A DNA stretch of 64,000 bases, from NCBI GenBank assembly GCA_963789005.1, contig CAWBIZ010000015.1:310001-374000 (forward strand), read 5' to 3'. Made by a program: the position numbers and the translations under genes. The DNA is from DASSUW01 sp963789005 (GTDB taxonomy: Bacteria > Actinomycetota > Thermoleophilia > Solirubrobacterales > Solirubrobacteraceae). The notes below the pieces were generated by a model. That model did not search any database. It worked only from the letters and a program-made list of their open reading frames with translations, and had not been told where the DNA came from. Of the stretch, positions 1-7,641 are shown in pieces; position 1 is the stretch's first letter; the number at the start of each line of letters is the position of its first letter.

Positions 1-1
1 C

Positions 2-736
2 GAGGAGCTCCACGAGGCGCGCTCGGTCGTGCTCGCGATGGGCGCCGAGCACAAGAAGCTGGGCGTGCCCGGCGAGGACGAGCTCGGCGGCCGCGGCGTC
101 TCCTACTGCGCGACGTGCGACGCCGCGTTCTACAAGGACCGCGAGACGATCATCGTCGGCGGCGGCGACTCGGCGATGGAGGAGGCGATCTTCCTCGCCA
201 AGTTCTCCTCCAAGGTCACGATCGTCAACCGGCGCGACGAGTTCCGCGCCTCGAAGATCATGCTCGAGCGGGCGCGCTCGATGGACAACATCGAGTTCCT
301 CACCCCGTACGTGGTCGAGGAGTTCCTGGCGGGCGACGCCGGCGTGCTCGACCGCGCGCGGCTGCGGCATGTCGAGACCGGCGAGCATCGCGAGCTGCCG
401 ATGAACGGCGCGTTCATCGCGGTCGGCCACGAGCCGCAGTCAGAGCTCGTCGAGGGCATCGTCGAGACGGACGAGAACGGCTACGTGCTGACCGAGGGCA
501 AGTCGACGCGCACCAACGTGATGGGCATGTTCGCGGCCGGCGACCTGGTCGACCACACCTACCGCCAGGCCGTCACGGCCGCCGGCACGGGCTGCATGGC
601 CGCGCTCGACGCCGAGTGGTACCTGCGCGACAACCCGGCGGTGCCGACGCCGGCCGCGCTCGAGGGCACCGGCGACCTCGCCGAGGAGCAGTGGGCGCCC
701 GTCACGGCCGAGCCGGCGGCTACGCGAGCGCGTTGA
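2..736 (+). CDS. trxB: Thioredoxin-disulfide reductase, C-terminal part (5' truncated by window edge)
   Basis: FAD- and NADPH-dependent flavoenzyme that reduces thioredoxin in the cytoplasm. The frame is open from base 2, so the N-terminal FAD-binding segment (roughly 90-100 residues) lies outside the window. Visible are the redox-active CATC (bases 107-118), the NADPH-binding GGGDSAMEEA and the second FAD motif GMFAAGDL near the end. The tail runs about 35 residues past the usual end (TrxB is normally about 310-320 aa) and is rich in Pro, Ala and Glu. The last 17 nt overlap the 3' end of the convergent acyl-CoA dehydrogenase gene. The family call is secure. The tail's role is unknown. Confidence 0.95.
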   Translation, partial: EELHEARSVVLAMGAEHKKLGVPGEDELGGRGVSYCATCDAAFYKDRETIIVGGGDSAMEEAIFLAKFSSKVTIVNRRDEFRASKIMLERARSMDNIEFLTPYVVEEFLAGDAGVLDRARLRHVETGEHRELPMNGAFIAVGHEPQSELVEGIVETDENGYVLTEGKSTRTNVMGMFAAGDLVDHTYRQAVTAAGTGCMAALDAEWYLRDNPAVPTPAALEGTGDLAEEQWAPVTAEPAATRAR

Positions 737-1874
737 TCCCGGTCTCGGCGCGCCCGATGATCAGCTTCTGGATCTGCGACGTGCCCTCGTAGAGGGTCGT
801 CACCCGCACGTCGCGGAAGTAGCGCTCGACCGGGTGGTCGTCGACGTAGCCCGAGCCGCCGTGGACCTGGATCGCCAGGTGCGCGCAGTTCTGCGCGGCC
901 TCGGTCGCGTACAGCTTGGCGATCGAGGTCTCGGTGGTGCTCGGCTTCCCCTGGTCCTTGAGCCAGCCGGCGCGGAACACGAGCAGGCGCGCGGCGTCGG
1001 TCTGCACGCGCATGTCGGCGATCATCGCCTGGACGAGCTGGAAGGAGGCGATCGGCTTGCCGAACTGCTCGCGCTCCTTCGAGTACGCCACCGAGTGGTC
1101 GAGCGACCCCTGGCAGACGCCGACGCAGCCGGCGGCGACCGAGTAGCGGCCTGAGTCGAGCGCGCTCATGGCCACCTTGAAGCCTTCGCCGACCTCGCCC
1201 ATCAGCGCGTCGTCCGGCACCTCCACGTCGTCGAGCGCGATCGAGGCGGTGACCATGCCGTGCAGGCCCATCTTGCCGTGGATGTCCTGCGCCGAGAAGC
1301 CCGGCGTGCTGGTCTCCACGAGGAAGCAGGCGAGGCCGCGATGCTGCTTCTCCGGATCGGTCTGGGCGAAGATCATCGCCACGTCGGCACGGGTGCCGAG
1401 CGAGATCCACATCTTGTTGCCGCTCAGCACCCAGCCGGAGTCGGTCTTGCGCGCGCGGGTCTTCTGGTTGGCGGCGTCGGAGCCCGTGTCGGGCTCGGTC
1501 AGCCCGAAGCACCCCAGCCACTCGCCGGAGCACAGCTTCGGCAGGTAGCGCTGCTTCTGCTCCTCGCTGCCCCAGCGCAGGATCGACGAGCACACGAGCG
1601 AGGTCTGGACGGAGATCACCGTGCGCATCGCCGAGTCGTGGCGGCCGATCTCCTCGACCACGACCGCGTAGGTCACGTAGTCGAGCCCGGCGCCGCCGTA
1701 CTCCTGCGGGACGATCGCGCCGAGATAGCCCTGCTCGGCGATCTTGGCGACGAGCTCGGTGTCGAAGTGGTGGTTGCGGTCGTTCTCCCGGGCGCGCTCG
1801 GCGAGCTCGCGGTCGGCGAACGACCGCGCGGTCTCACGGATGAGCTGCTGCTCGTCGGTCAGGTCGAAATCCAT
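720..1874 (-). CDS. Acyl-CoA dehydrogenase
   Basis: FAD-dependent alpha,beta-dehydrogenation of acyl-CoA in beta-oxidation or branched-chain/glutaryl-CoA catabolism. At 384 aa it has normal full length. Seen are the N-terminal helical domain (DEQQLIRETARSFAD), the beta-domain with GCFGLTEPDTGSD and WISLGTRAD, and the C-terminal helices ending in TTLYEGTSQIQ, whose Glu (about residue 363) is the usual catalytic base. The ATG start at 1874 gives the standard short-chain N-terminus. The substrate cannot be fixed from sequence; no electron-transfer flavoprotein or CoA ligase lies beside it. It converges on trxB with a 17-nt overlap. Confidence 0.93.
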   Translation of the reverse strand: MDFDLTDEQQLIRETARSFADRELAERARENDRNHHFDTELVAKIAEQGYLGAIVPQEYGGAGLDYVTYAVVVEEIGRHDSAMRTVISVQTSLVCSSILRWGSEEQKQRYLPKLCSGEWLGCFGLTEPDTGSDAANQKTRARKTDSGWVLSGNKMWISLGTRADVAMIFAQTDPEKQHRGLACFLVETSTPGFSAQDIHGKMGLHGMVTASIALDDVEVPDDALMGEVGEGFKVAMSALDSGRYSVAAGCVGVCQGSLDHSVAYSKEREQFGKPIASFQLVQAMIADMRVQTDAARLLVFRAGWLKDQGKPSTTETSIAKLYATEAAQNCAHLAIQVHGGSGYVDDHPVERYFRDVRVTTLYEGTSQIQKLIIGRAETGINALA

Positions 1875-1903
1875 GGGCGACGACGCTACTACGATGCCGT
1901 CGG

Positions 1904-2188
1904 GTGGACGCGTTCACGGTCGTCTTCGGCGGCACGCTGGCGTTCTTCGTCATCACCGTCGTGCTGCTCGGGATCTTCTCCCAGCGGTCGCCGCGCGAGT
2001 ACCTGGACTGGAAGCCGACCCGCTCGCCCGAGGCCGAGGCCCAGAACGAGCTCGACGACGTCGCGCAGATGATCGAGGCGCAGAACGAGCTCAAGCGCCG
2101 TCGCGGCGCGCCGGAGATCAGCGAGGAGGAGATCCATCGGCGCGTGCGCGAGGACGAGGCGGAGAAGCGGCGGTGGCGCGAGTCCTGA
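1904..2188 (+). CDS. Small single-span membrane protein, unknown function
   Basis: 94 aa. One N-terminal transmembrane segment (about residues 4-24) is followed by a highly charged cytoplasmic helix rich in Glu, Arg and Asn (AQNELDDVAQMIEAQNELKR), probably a short coiled coil. The GTG start lies 29 bp from the divergent acyl-CoA dehydrogenase start, so the promoters must be very close. The following gene starts inside its 3' end (overlap 2173-2188), suggesting co-transcription. I do not recognise a family; it resembles small actinobacterial membrane-anchored helical proteins in general form only. Confidence 0.7.
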   Translation: MDAFTVVFGGTLAFFVITVVLLGIFSQRSPREYLDWKPTRSPEAEAQNELDDVAQMIEAQNELKRRRGAPEISEEEIHRRVREDEAEKRRWRES

Positions 2189-2604
2189 TCGTCGGCTGCG
2201 GGTGCCGCGGGCGGGAGCTGGCCCGCGCGCTGGTGGCCGGCGGGCACGCCGTGCGGGGGACGACGCGCTCGGAGGCGGGCACGGCGGCGATCGCCGAGGC
2301 GGGCGCCGAGCCCTACGTCGGCGACCCGGACCGGATCGGCACGCTGATGGGCGCGCTCGCCGGGGTGACGGTGGTCTGCTGGCTGCTGGGGACGGCGGAC
2401 GAGCCCGAGCTGCACGACGGCCGCCTCCGCATGCTGTTCGAGAAGCTGGTGGACACGCCGGTGCGCGGCGTGGTCTACGAGCGCGGGTCGGCGGCGGGCG
2501 AGGCGATCGCCTTGGATGCCGCCGAGCGCTGGCAGATCCCGGTCGAGGTGATCCCGCCGAGCGCTGACGCGCGGGCGGCGGTGGACCGCTTGCTGGGGCT
2601 ATGA
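2173..2604 (+). CDS. Small NAD(P)-binding Rossmann protein
   Basis: 143 aa. It begins with a clear dinucleotide-binding turn (RVLIVGCGCRGRELARAL, a GxGxxG-like loop after beta-1) followed by features of a short dehydrogenase/NmrA-like fold (TRSEAGTAAIAEAGAEP, then GVTVVCWLLG). It is too short for a complete reductase and has no catalytic Tyr-Lys pair, so it may be a nucleotide-binding scaffold or a reduced epimerase-like protein. GTG 2173 is preceded by GGAGAAG and overlaps the upstream membrane-protein gene by 16 nt, indicating translational coupling. The substrate is not inferable. Confidence 0.75.
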   Translation: MARVLIVGCGCRGRELARALVAGGHAVRGTTRSEAGTAAIAEAGAEPYVGDPDRIGTLMGALAGVTVVCWLLGTADEPELHDGRLRMLFEKLVDTPVRGVVYERGSAAGEAIALDAAERWQIPVEVIPPSADARAAVDRLLGL

Positions 2605-2647
2605 TGATCGAAACCCTGCAAAGCCGGTAGGAATTAGGAGGAGGACC

Positions 2648-3487
2648 GTGGCCGACTACGTCAACGACGTGCTCGTCGACACCCAGTGGGTCGAGGACCA
2701 TCTCGACGATCCGAACGTGCGGATCGTCGAGGTCGACGAGAACCCCGCGCTCTACGCCGAGGCGCACATCCCGGGCGCGATCGGGTTCGACTGGAAGAAC
2801 GACCTGCAGGATCAGGTCAAGCGCGACTTCCTGGGGCCGGAGGCGTTCGGCGAGCTGTTCGGCTCGCGGGGCATCTCCAACGACCACACGATCGTCCTCT
2901 ACGGCGACCGCAACAACTGGTTCGCCGCCTACACGTACTGGTACCTCAAGTACTACGGGCACGACGACGTCAAGCTCGTCAACGGCCCGCGCGAGAAGTG
3001 GCTGGCCGAGAGCCGGCCGACCACGACCGACGTGCCGAGCCACGAGCCCGCCGGCTTCAGCGCCGAGCCCGGCGACGACGCGATCCGCGCCCGGCGCGAC
3101 GAGGTGCTCGGCGCGCTCGACTCCTCGACGCGGCTGGTCGACGTGCGCTCGCCGCAGGAGTTCTCCGGCGAGGTGATCGCGATGCCCGGCTACGAGCAGG
3201 AGGGCGCGCAGCGCGGCGGCCACATCCCGGGCGCGGCGTCGGTGCCGTGGGCGCAGGCGGTGCGCGAGGACGGCACGTTCAAGTCGGCCGACGAGCTGAG
3301 CGAGCTCTACAGCGCCAAGGGCGTCACCAACGGCGAGCCGATCATCGCCTACTGCCGGATCGGCGAGCGCTCGGCGCACACCTGGTTCGTGCTGCACGAG
3401 CTGCTCGGCAAGGACGACGTCAAGAACTACGACGGCTCCTGGACCGAGTGGGGCAATCTGGTCGACGTGCCTATCGAACGCGGCTGA
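2648..3487 (+). CDS. sseA: Thiosulfate/3-mercaptopyruvate sulfurtransferase (two rhodanese domains)
   Basis: 279 aa with two rhodanese domains: an inactive N-terminal domain (about 8-125) and a catalytic C-terminal one (about 150-275). The active-site loop CRIGERS carries the persulfide-forming Cys at about residue 236. It transfers sulfane sulfur from thiosulfate or mercaptopyruvate to cyanide or other thiophiles; the CRIGERS loop is usual in actinobacterial thiosulfate sulfurtransferases. GTG 2648 follows a strong AGGAGGAGG ribosome site. It probably has its own promoter in the 43-bp gap after the Rossmann gene. The 3' end overlaps the convergent Nudix gene by 17 nt. Confidence 0.92.
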   Translation: MADYVNDVLVDTQWVEDHLDDPNVRIVEVDENPALYAEAHIPGAIGFDWKNDLQDQVKRDFLGPEAFGELFGSRGISNDHTIVLYGDRNNWFAAYTYWYLKYYGHDDVKLVNGPREKWLAESRPTTTDVPSHEPAGFSAEPGDDAIRARRDEVLGALDSSTRLVDVRSPQEFSGEVIAMPGYEQEGAQRGGHIPGAASVPWAQAVREDGTFKSADELSELYSAKGVTNGEPIIAYCRIGERSAHTWFVLHELLGKDDVKNYDGSWTEWGNLVDVPIERG

Positions 3488-3971
3488 GCAGCTCGCCCAA
3501 GATTCGGGCGGTCGCCCCCCAGATGAGGTGGCCGCCCGTCTCGTACGTCGGCGTGCGAAAGGCGATGCCGCGACGGATCAGCCGCCGCTCGCCGTAGCTC
3601 GCGCTGAGGTCCGCGAGCGGGAGCTCGAGTACCTCGTCGACCTCGGTGTGCTGCGCGACCCAGGCGAAGCCGGCCTCGATCAGCCCGACGAACGGATAGA
3701 TCGCGTAGTTGGTGACGAACGTCGGCGTCGGCGGCAGGGCGCCGAGCACGCGGACGTTCGCGGACGGCAGGCCGACCTCCTCGTGAGCCTCCCGAAGCGC
3801 GGTCTGGAGCAGCGTCTCGCCCTCGTCCTGGCGTCCGCCGGGGAACGAGATCTCGCCCGCGTGGCGCCGCAGGTCGTGCCGGCGGCGGGTGAACACGGCG
3901 TGCAGCGCGCCGGCGGCGTCCTCGAACACGGGCACGAGGACGGCGGCGTCCTTGCCGCCGTGGACGTCCAT
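3471..3971 (-). CDS. Nudix hydrolase, CoA pyrophosphatase type
   Basis: 166 aa from ATG 3971. A perfect Nudix box (GGRQDEGETLLQTALREAHE, then EVGL) follows the YeaB/NUDT7-type lead-in RRRHDLRRHAGEISFPGG, a signature of CoA and acyl-CoA pyrophosphatases, which cut CoA to phosphopantetheine and 3',5'-ADP. Reading continues upstream without stop (LSAAEQLAAALLAPEEALA), so a CTG start at 4028, overlapping the OsmC stop codon, is possible and would give the more usual length of about 185 aa. It is the third gene of a reverse set with DUF1015 and OsmC. The substrate call rests on the motif only. Confidence 0.87.
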   Translation of the reverse strand: MDVHGGKDAAVLVPVFEDAAGALHAVFTRRRHDLRRHAGEISFPGGRQDEGETLLQTALREAHEEVGLPSANVRVLGALPPTPTFVTNYAIYPFVGLIEAGFAWVAQHTEVDEVLELPLADLSASYGERRLIRRGIAFRTPTYETGGHLIWGATARILGELLSRVR

Positions 3972-4024
3972 GGCCAGCGCCTCTTCGGGCGCCAGCAACG
4001 CGGCGGCGAGCTGCTCCGCGGCGC

Positions 4025-4456
4025 TCAGGCGAGCTCGACCCGCTCGTCGAAGGCGACCTCGCCCTCGAGCGTCCGGTGGACCGGGCACTTGGCCGCGATC
4101 ACCCGGAGCTTCTCGATCTGGTCGTCGTCGAGGTGCGGCGGCATCTTCAGCACGAGGTCGAAGCGCGTGGGGCAGCCGCGCTCGGCCGGCGTGTAGCGGA
4201 CGTCGACCGCGAGGCCGCTGGCGTCCCAGCCCTTGCGCTGGGCGTACATCTCGATCGTCACGGCCGTGCACGAGGCGAGCGCCGCGGCGAGCAGCTCCTG
4301 CGGGCTGGGCCCGAGGTCGCCGCCGCCGGACTCGACCGGCTCGTCGACGGTCAGCCGGTGGTTGCCGGCCTTGACGTCGTGGGTCAGCTTCTCGCGCTGG
4401 CGGGCGCTGGCGCGCATCGCGCGGGTGTCACTTGAGGTTCGGTTCAGGAGAGCCAT
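4025..4456 (-). CDS. OsmC/Ohr-family peroxiredoxin-like protein
   Basis: 143 aa. OsmC-fold protein with both redox cysteines: one in ALASCTAVTIEMYA and one in AAKCPVHRTLEG, as in thiol peroxidases acting on organic hydroperoxides. GPSPQELLAAALASC is the usual core motif. ATG 4456 shares its A with the TGA stop of the upstream DUF1015 gene (TGATG), so translation is very likely coupled. A second Met further in (MRASARQREKL) would give a tighter family N-terminus. Its role is inferred as peroxide or organic-hydroperoxide detoxification. Confidence 0.88.
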   Translation of the reverse strand: MALLNRTSSDTRAMRASARQREKLTHDVKAGNHRLTVDEPVESGGGDLGPSPQELLAAALASCTAVTIEMYAQRKGWDASGLAVDVRYTPAERGCPTRFDLVLKMPPHLDDDQIEKLRVIAAKCPVHRTLEGEVAFDERVELA

Positions 4457-5691
4457 CAGTCCAGGAGATTGAACACCATGCCGGTTAAGACCTTCGGAAA
4501 GAAGTACGTGCTCTTGGGGGGCATGCTCTCGCCGGTCGCGGCCACGTCGCGGACGCGGGCCACCGGCGTCGCACCCATGAAGAACGCGGCTTCCGCCTCC
4601 CCAGCTTCCACGCGCCGGCGGGCCTGGGCGGTGTCGCGCGCGTAGTCGAGCCCATGCAGGTGCGAGATGTCGTCCTCGCTCATCCCCAGCGCCTGCTTGA
4701 GGATCAGCGCTTCGAGCACGGCGGTGTCGAGCGCGCGGTAGGGCTCGGGCTTGTCCGGCAGCGCTGCGGCGACGGTGGCGGGGTCGCGCAGCGTGAGCAT
4801 CAGCGGCCGGCGGTGATGGGCGTCGAGGTAGCCGATCCGGACCTCGCCGTTCCCGGTCGGCTCGAGCTCGTCCGCCGCGACCTGGGTGAGCTCGAAGTCG
4901 CGTCGCACCGCGTCGCGCAGCGCTTCGCGACGGTCGTCGTCGAGCTGCGTGAGCAGGCGGTGGGTGGGGAAGACGGTGAGGCCGGGATCCTGGAGCGCGA
5001 CGAGGCACATCAGCACGTGCCCCGCGCCGCCCTCCTCGTGGTGCACGCGCGCGGTCTCGTAGCGATGGTGGCCGTCGGCGATCAGCAGCTCCTTGTCGCG
5101 CAGCGCCTCGCCGACGCTGCGCGCCGCTTCGGGGTCCGCGATCCGCCACAGGCGGTGGACGGTCCCGTCCTCGTCGGTGACCTCGTCCCACGGCTCGCCC
5201 TTGGCGGCGTCGAGCGCCGTCTGCGCCGTGCCGCCGGGATCGTCGTAGAGCGAGAAGATCGGGGAGAGGTTCGCGTGCGTGGCGCGGGTGAGCTTGAGAC
5301 GGTCCTCCTTGGGACCGGGATGCGTGCGCTCGTGCGGCCGGATCCGCCCCGGGCCGTACTCCTCGATCCCGACGCGGGCGAGGAAGCCGCGCCGCGTGCG
5401 GGTCTGCCCGTCCGGGCCGGCGTACTCCTGCTCGAGCACCCACAAAGCGTCCGCGTCGTCGCGCACGAGGATGCCGTCCTGCTGCCAGCGCTCGAACACC
5501 GCCGCCGCGTGCGCGTAGGGCTCGTCGCCCTGCGGGAGATCGATCTCGACGACGTTGTGCGGCGAGCGCGCGATCAGCGCGGCGCGCTGCTCGGCGTCGA
5601 TGACGTCATAGGGCGGCGCCACGACGGCCTGCAGGCCGCCGACGCGGTCGAGGTCATAGTGGAGCGCGCGGAAGGGCTGGACGTCGGCCAT
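4456..5691 (-). CDS. DUF1015 family protein
   Basis: 411 aa, full length for DUF1015 (PF06245). Conserved stretches seen are PFRALHYD at the start, APPYDVID, the HERTHPGPKEDRLKL block and a central DGHHRYETA motif. An archaeal member is known as a free serine kinase (SerK). Whether this bacterial homologue phosphorylates serine is not known, so no function is assigned. It is the first gene of a coupled reverse set with OsmC and Nudix. Upstream lies an unusual inverted repeat (5713-5768) that may be regulatory or may terminate the CAP gene. Confidence 0.88.
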   Translation of the reverse strand: MADVQPFRALHYDLDRVGGLQAVVAPPYDVIDAEQRAALIARSPHNVVEIDLPQGDEPYAHAAAVFERWQQDGILVRDDADALWVLEQEYAGPDGQTRTRRGFLARVGIEEYGPGRIRPHERTHPGPKEDRLKLTRATHANLSPIFSLYDDPGGTAQTALDAAKGEPWDEVTDEDGTVHRLWRIADPEAARSVGEALRDKELLIADGHHRYETARVHHEEGGAGHVLMCLVALQDPGLTVFPTHRLLTQLDDDRREALRDAVRRDFELTQVAADELEPTGNGEVRIGYLDAHHRRPLMLTLRDPATVAAALPDKPEPYRALDTAVLEALILKQALGMSEDDISHLHGLDYARDTAQARRRVEAGEAEAAFFMGATPVARVRDVAATGESMPPKSTYFFPKVLTGMVFNLLD

Positions 5692-5712
5692 GTGCGCCGC
5701 AGCATAGGGGTG

Positions 5713-5768
5713 CCCAACGGGCCATCACCGCCACGGAATGGTCGCTCGACACGGAATGGCCCGTTGGG
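5713..5768. repeat. 13-bp inverted repeat enclosing a 10-bp direct repeat
   Basis: Perfect arms CCCAACGGGCCAT (5713-5725) and ATGGCCCGTTGGG (5756-5768) enclose a 30-nt loop. On the minus strand the region also contains CCATTCCGTG twice, 18 nt apart. It lies between the end of the CAP gene and the start of DUF1015, both on the minus strand, so it could be a terminator with a long loop or a protein-binding site for DUF1015. There is no T-tract. Confidence 0.6.
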
Positions 5769-5782
5769 TGGGCCCCCGAGGT

Positions 5783-6364
5783 TTATCGGCGCACCCCGAA
5801 GTCGACCGTGTAGGTCGCGCCCGCGTCGCCCGAGCCCGGCACGCCGGCGACCACGCCGACCCCGAGCTCGCGGAAGCCGCGCTTGAGGATGTTGGCCTTG
5901 TGGCCGGCGGAGCTCATCCAGGCCTTCATGGCGCCCCGCGGGGTACCGAGCGAGCCCGTGCCCCAGGCGAGGTTCTCGCCCAGCATCCAGCCCTGCCCGT
6001 CGCCGACGTAGTCGGCCTTCAGGATGCGGCCGACCATCGTCGAGCCGCCGGGGGAGGTGTGCTCGAAGTAGCCGGCGGCGACCATGTCCTTCGTGTGGCC
6101 GGTGGCCGCGCGGCGCAGGCGCGTGTTCGCGCGCAGCGGCGCGACCCCGTTCTGGGCGCGCACCTTGTTGTGCAGGCAGAGGATCGCCGCGCGGATCCGC
6201 TTGAGGTTCCCGGCGGCGGGCTCGAGGTCGGCGTCCGCGCACGTCTGCGTCGCGATCGAGCGGAGCTTGGCCTTGGACGGCCGCTTGGCGTCCGCGACCG
6301 CGGTGGCCGTCGCGAGGACGGTCATGAGCGCCACGAGGGTGAGGATTCGAGCCCGGGACGACAA
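5783..6364 (-). CDS. Secreted CAP/SCP-domain protein
   Basis: 193 aa from TTG 6364, chosen because it begins a good signal peptide (SSRARILTLVALMTVLATAT, then AVADA) and AGGAGG lies just upstream, although the spacing is only 2 nt. The CAP domain spans about residues 60-190: HNKVRAQNG, GHTKDM, YFEHTSPGG, MLGENLAWGTG and SSAGHKANIL, with the conserved His and Glu cavity residues. Bacterial CAP proteins are extracellular. Their substrates are mostly unknown and lipid binding or peptidase-like roles have been proposed. It probably has its own promoter. Confidence 0.88.
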   Translation of the reverse strand: MSSRARILTLVALMTVLATATAVADAKRPSKAKLRSIATQTCADADLEPAAGNLKRIRAAILCLHNKVRAQNGVAPLRANTRLRRAATGHTKDMVAAGYFEHTSPGGSTMVGRILKADYVGDGQGWMLGENLAWGTGSLGTPRGAMKAWMSSAGHKANILKRGFRELGVGVVAGVPGSGDAGATYTVDFGVRR

Positions 6365-6374
6365 CGCCTCCTGG

Positions 6375-7331
6375 TCATCGGCGGGAACCCGCTCGCGCTT
6401 GAGCGGGGGGCGCGTTCCAGCCGGGAACCGCCTCGACCTCGGGCGCGGGCGGGTGCATCTGCGTCCAGGCGACGGCGGCGACCACGAGCAGCCCGCCGGC
6501 GATCTGCACCGGCGCCAGCGCCTCTCCATGGATCGCCCACGCCATCACCGTCGCCAGCGGCGGCTCGAGCGTCGCCACCACGCCGACCCGCGTCGCCGGC
6601 AGGTGCCGGAGCGCGCTCAGGTTGAGCAGGAACGCGCCCAGCGTGCCGACGAGCACGACGCCCAGGACGAGCACCGCGCTGCGGACGTTGGCGACGTCGC
6701 CGAGCGGGATCGTCCACGGCGGGCTGACGACGAGCCACGCGAGCGTCGCGAAGCCGAGGCCCCAGGCGAGCGTGGTGAACGCGTCGTAGGAGCGGCCGGC
6801 ACGCTCGAACCCGACCAGGTAGACGGCGAAGCCGACCGCGGCGATCACCGCGAACAGCACGCCGAGGCCGTCGAGCGCGCCGGCGTCGTAGACCTCGACG
6901 ACGAGCGCCGAGCCGAGCACGGAGAGCCCGACGGCGCCGTACAGCGACGGCCGCAGGCGCCGCCCGTGGGCGATCCGCAGCCACAGCAGCACGAGCAGCG
7001 GGCCGGTGAACTGGATCACGAGCGCGACGCTGATCGCCAGCCGGTCGATCGCGGCGAAGTACGTGAACTGCACGACCGCGAGCCCCATGATCCCCAGCCA
7101 CGCCATCCGCGGCACATCCCGCCGCGCGATCCGCAGCCGGCTCCGGTCCACGACCGCCAGCGTTCCCGCCAGCAACATGAACGCGAGCGTCACCCGCAGC
7201 TGGCTGAGGTGCGCCGCCGAGACGCCGTCGTCGAGCACGAACCGCGCGAGCGACCCGTTGAGCGCGAACATCGCCGCGGCGACGGCGGCGAGCAGGTAGC
7301 CCAGGCGGGGACGGCGGTCGGCGCGGTGCAT
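6375..7331 (-). CDS. EamA-family (DMT) transporter
   Basis: 318 aa with about ten hydrophobic segments in two repeated EamA halves (about 10-145 and 160-295), as in RhaT/YdcZ-type exporters of metabolites or amino acids. Typical features are the AAAMFALNGSLARF opening and LEPPLATVMAWAIHGE in the second half. It lies directly upstream of the CAP gene on the same strand with a 10-nt gap, so the two may be co-transcribed. The substrate cannot be predicted. Confidence 0.9.
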   Translation of the reverse strand: MHRADRRPRLGYLLAAVAAAMFALNGSLARFVLDDGVSAAHLSQLRVTLAFMLLAGTLAVVDRSRLRIARRDVPRMAWLGIMGLAVVQFTYFAAIDRLAISVALVIQFTGPLLVLLWLRIAHGRRLRPSLYGAVGLSVLGSALVVEVYDAGALDGLGVLFAVIAAVGFAVYLVGFERAGRSYDAFTTLAWGLGFATLAWLVVSPPWTIPLGDVANVRSAVLVLGVVLVGTLGAFLLNLSALRHLPATRVGVVATLEPPLATVMAWAIHGEALAPVQIAGGLLVVAAVAWTQMHPPAPEVEAVPGWNAPPAQARAGSRR

Positions 7332-7365
7332 GGCCGGGGCATTGTGGCTGCCATACTCGCCGCGC

Positions 7366-7440
7366 CGGGGCGTAGCTCAGTCTGGTAGAGCGCCGCGTTT
7401 GGGACGCGGAGGTCCGCCGGTTCGAATCCGGCCGCCCCGA
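7366..7440 (+). tRNA. tRNA-Pro (anticodon TGG)
   Basis: The full cloverleaf folds: acceptor CGGGGCG pairs with CGCCCCG at 7433-7439 plus discriminator A; the D arm is AGCTC...GAGC; the anticodon stem is CCGCG/CGCGG with loop TTTGGGA, giving anticodon TGG; the T arm is GCCGG-TTCGAAT-CCGGC. CCA is not encoded. It stands alone between EamA and the stress block. Confidence 0.97.
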
Positions 7441-7581
7441 CTGGCGCCGCGGATGCGCAGGACGCGTCTCGAGGCTTCAGGAAGCGCGGCTGTGCGTACC
7501 TCTGCCACGGATGAGGACGGGGGGGTGTAGAAGGGTGCGGCGCATAGGGGACAGGCTGTGCTCCTCTTCCACGGATGAGGA

Positions 7582-7607
7582 GGAGGCCCAGCTTGCGCTG
7601 GGCCTCC
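7582..7607 (-). terminator. Hairpin terminator after the DUF892 gene
   Basis: Perfect 11-bp stem GGAGGCCCAGC / GCTGGGCCTCC with a TTGC loop, 35 nt past the stop of the reverse DUF892 gene. There is no T-tract, as is common in high-GC actinobacteria. The motif CCACGGATGAGGA occurs just beside it and again about 66 nt upstream (near 7504 and 7570). Confidence 0.7.
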
Positions 7608-7641
7608 GGAGGTGGGGTGCTGCGCTGGTTCGCGGGCGCGG

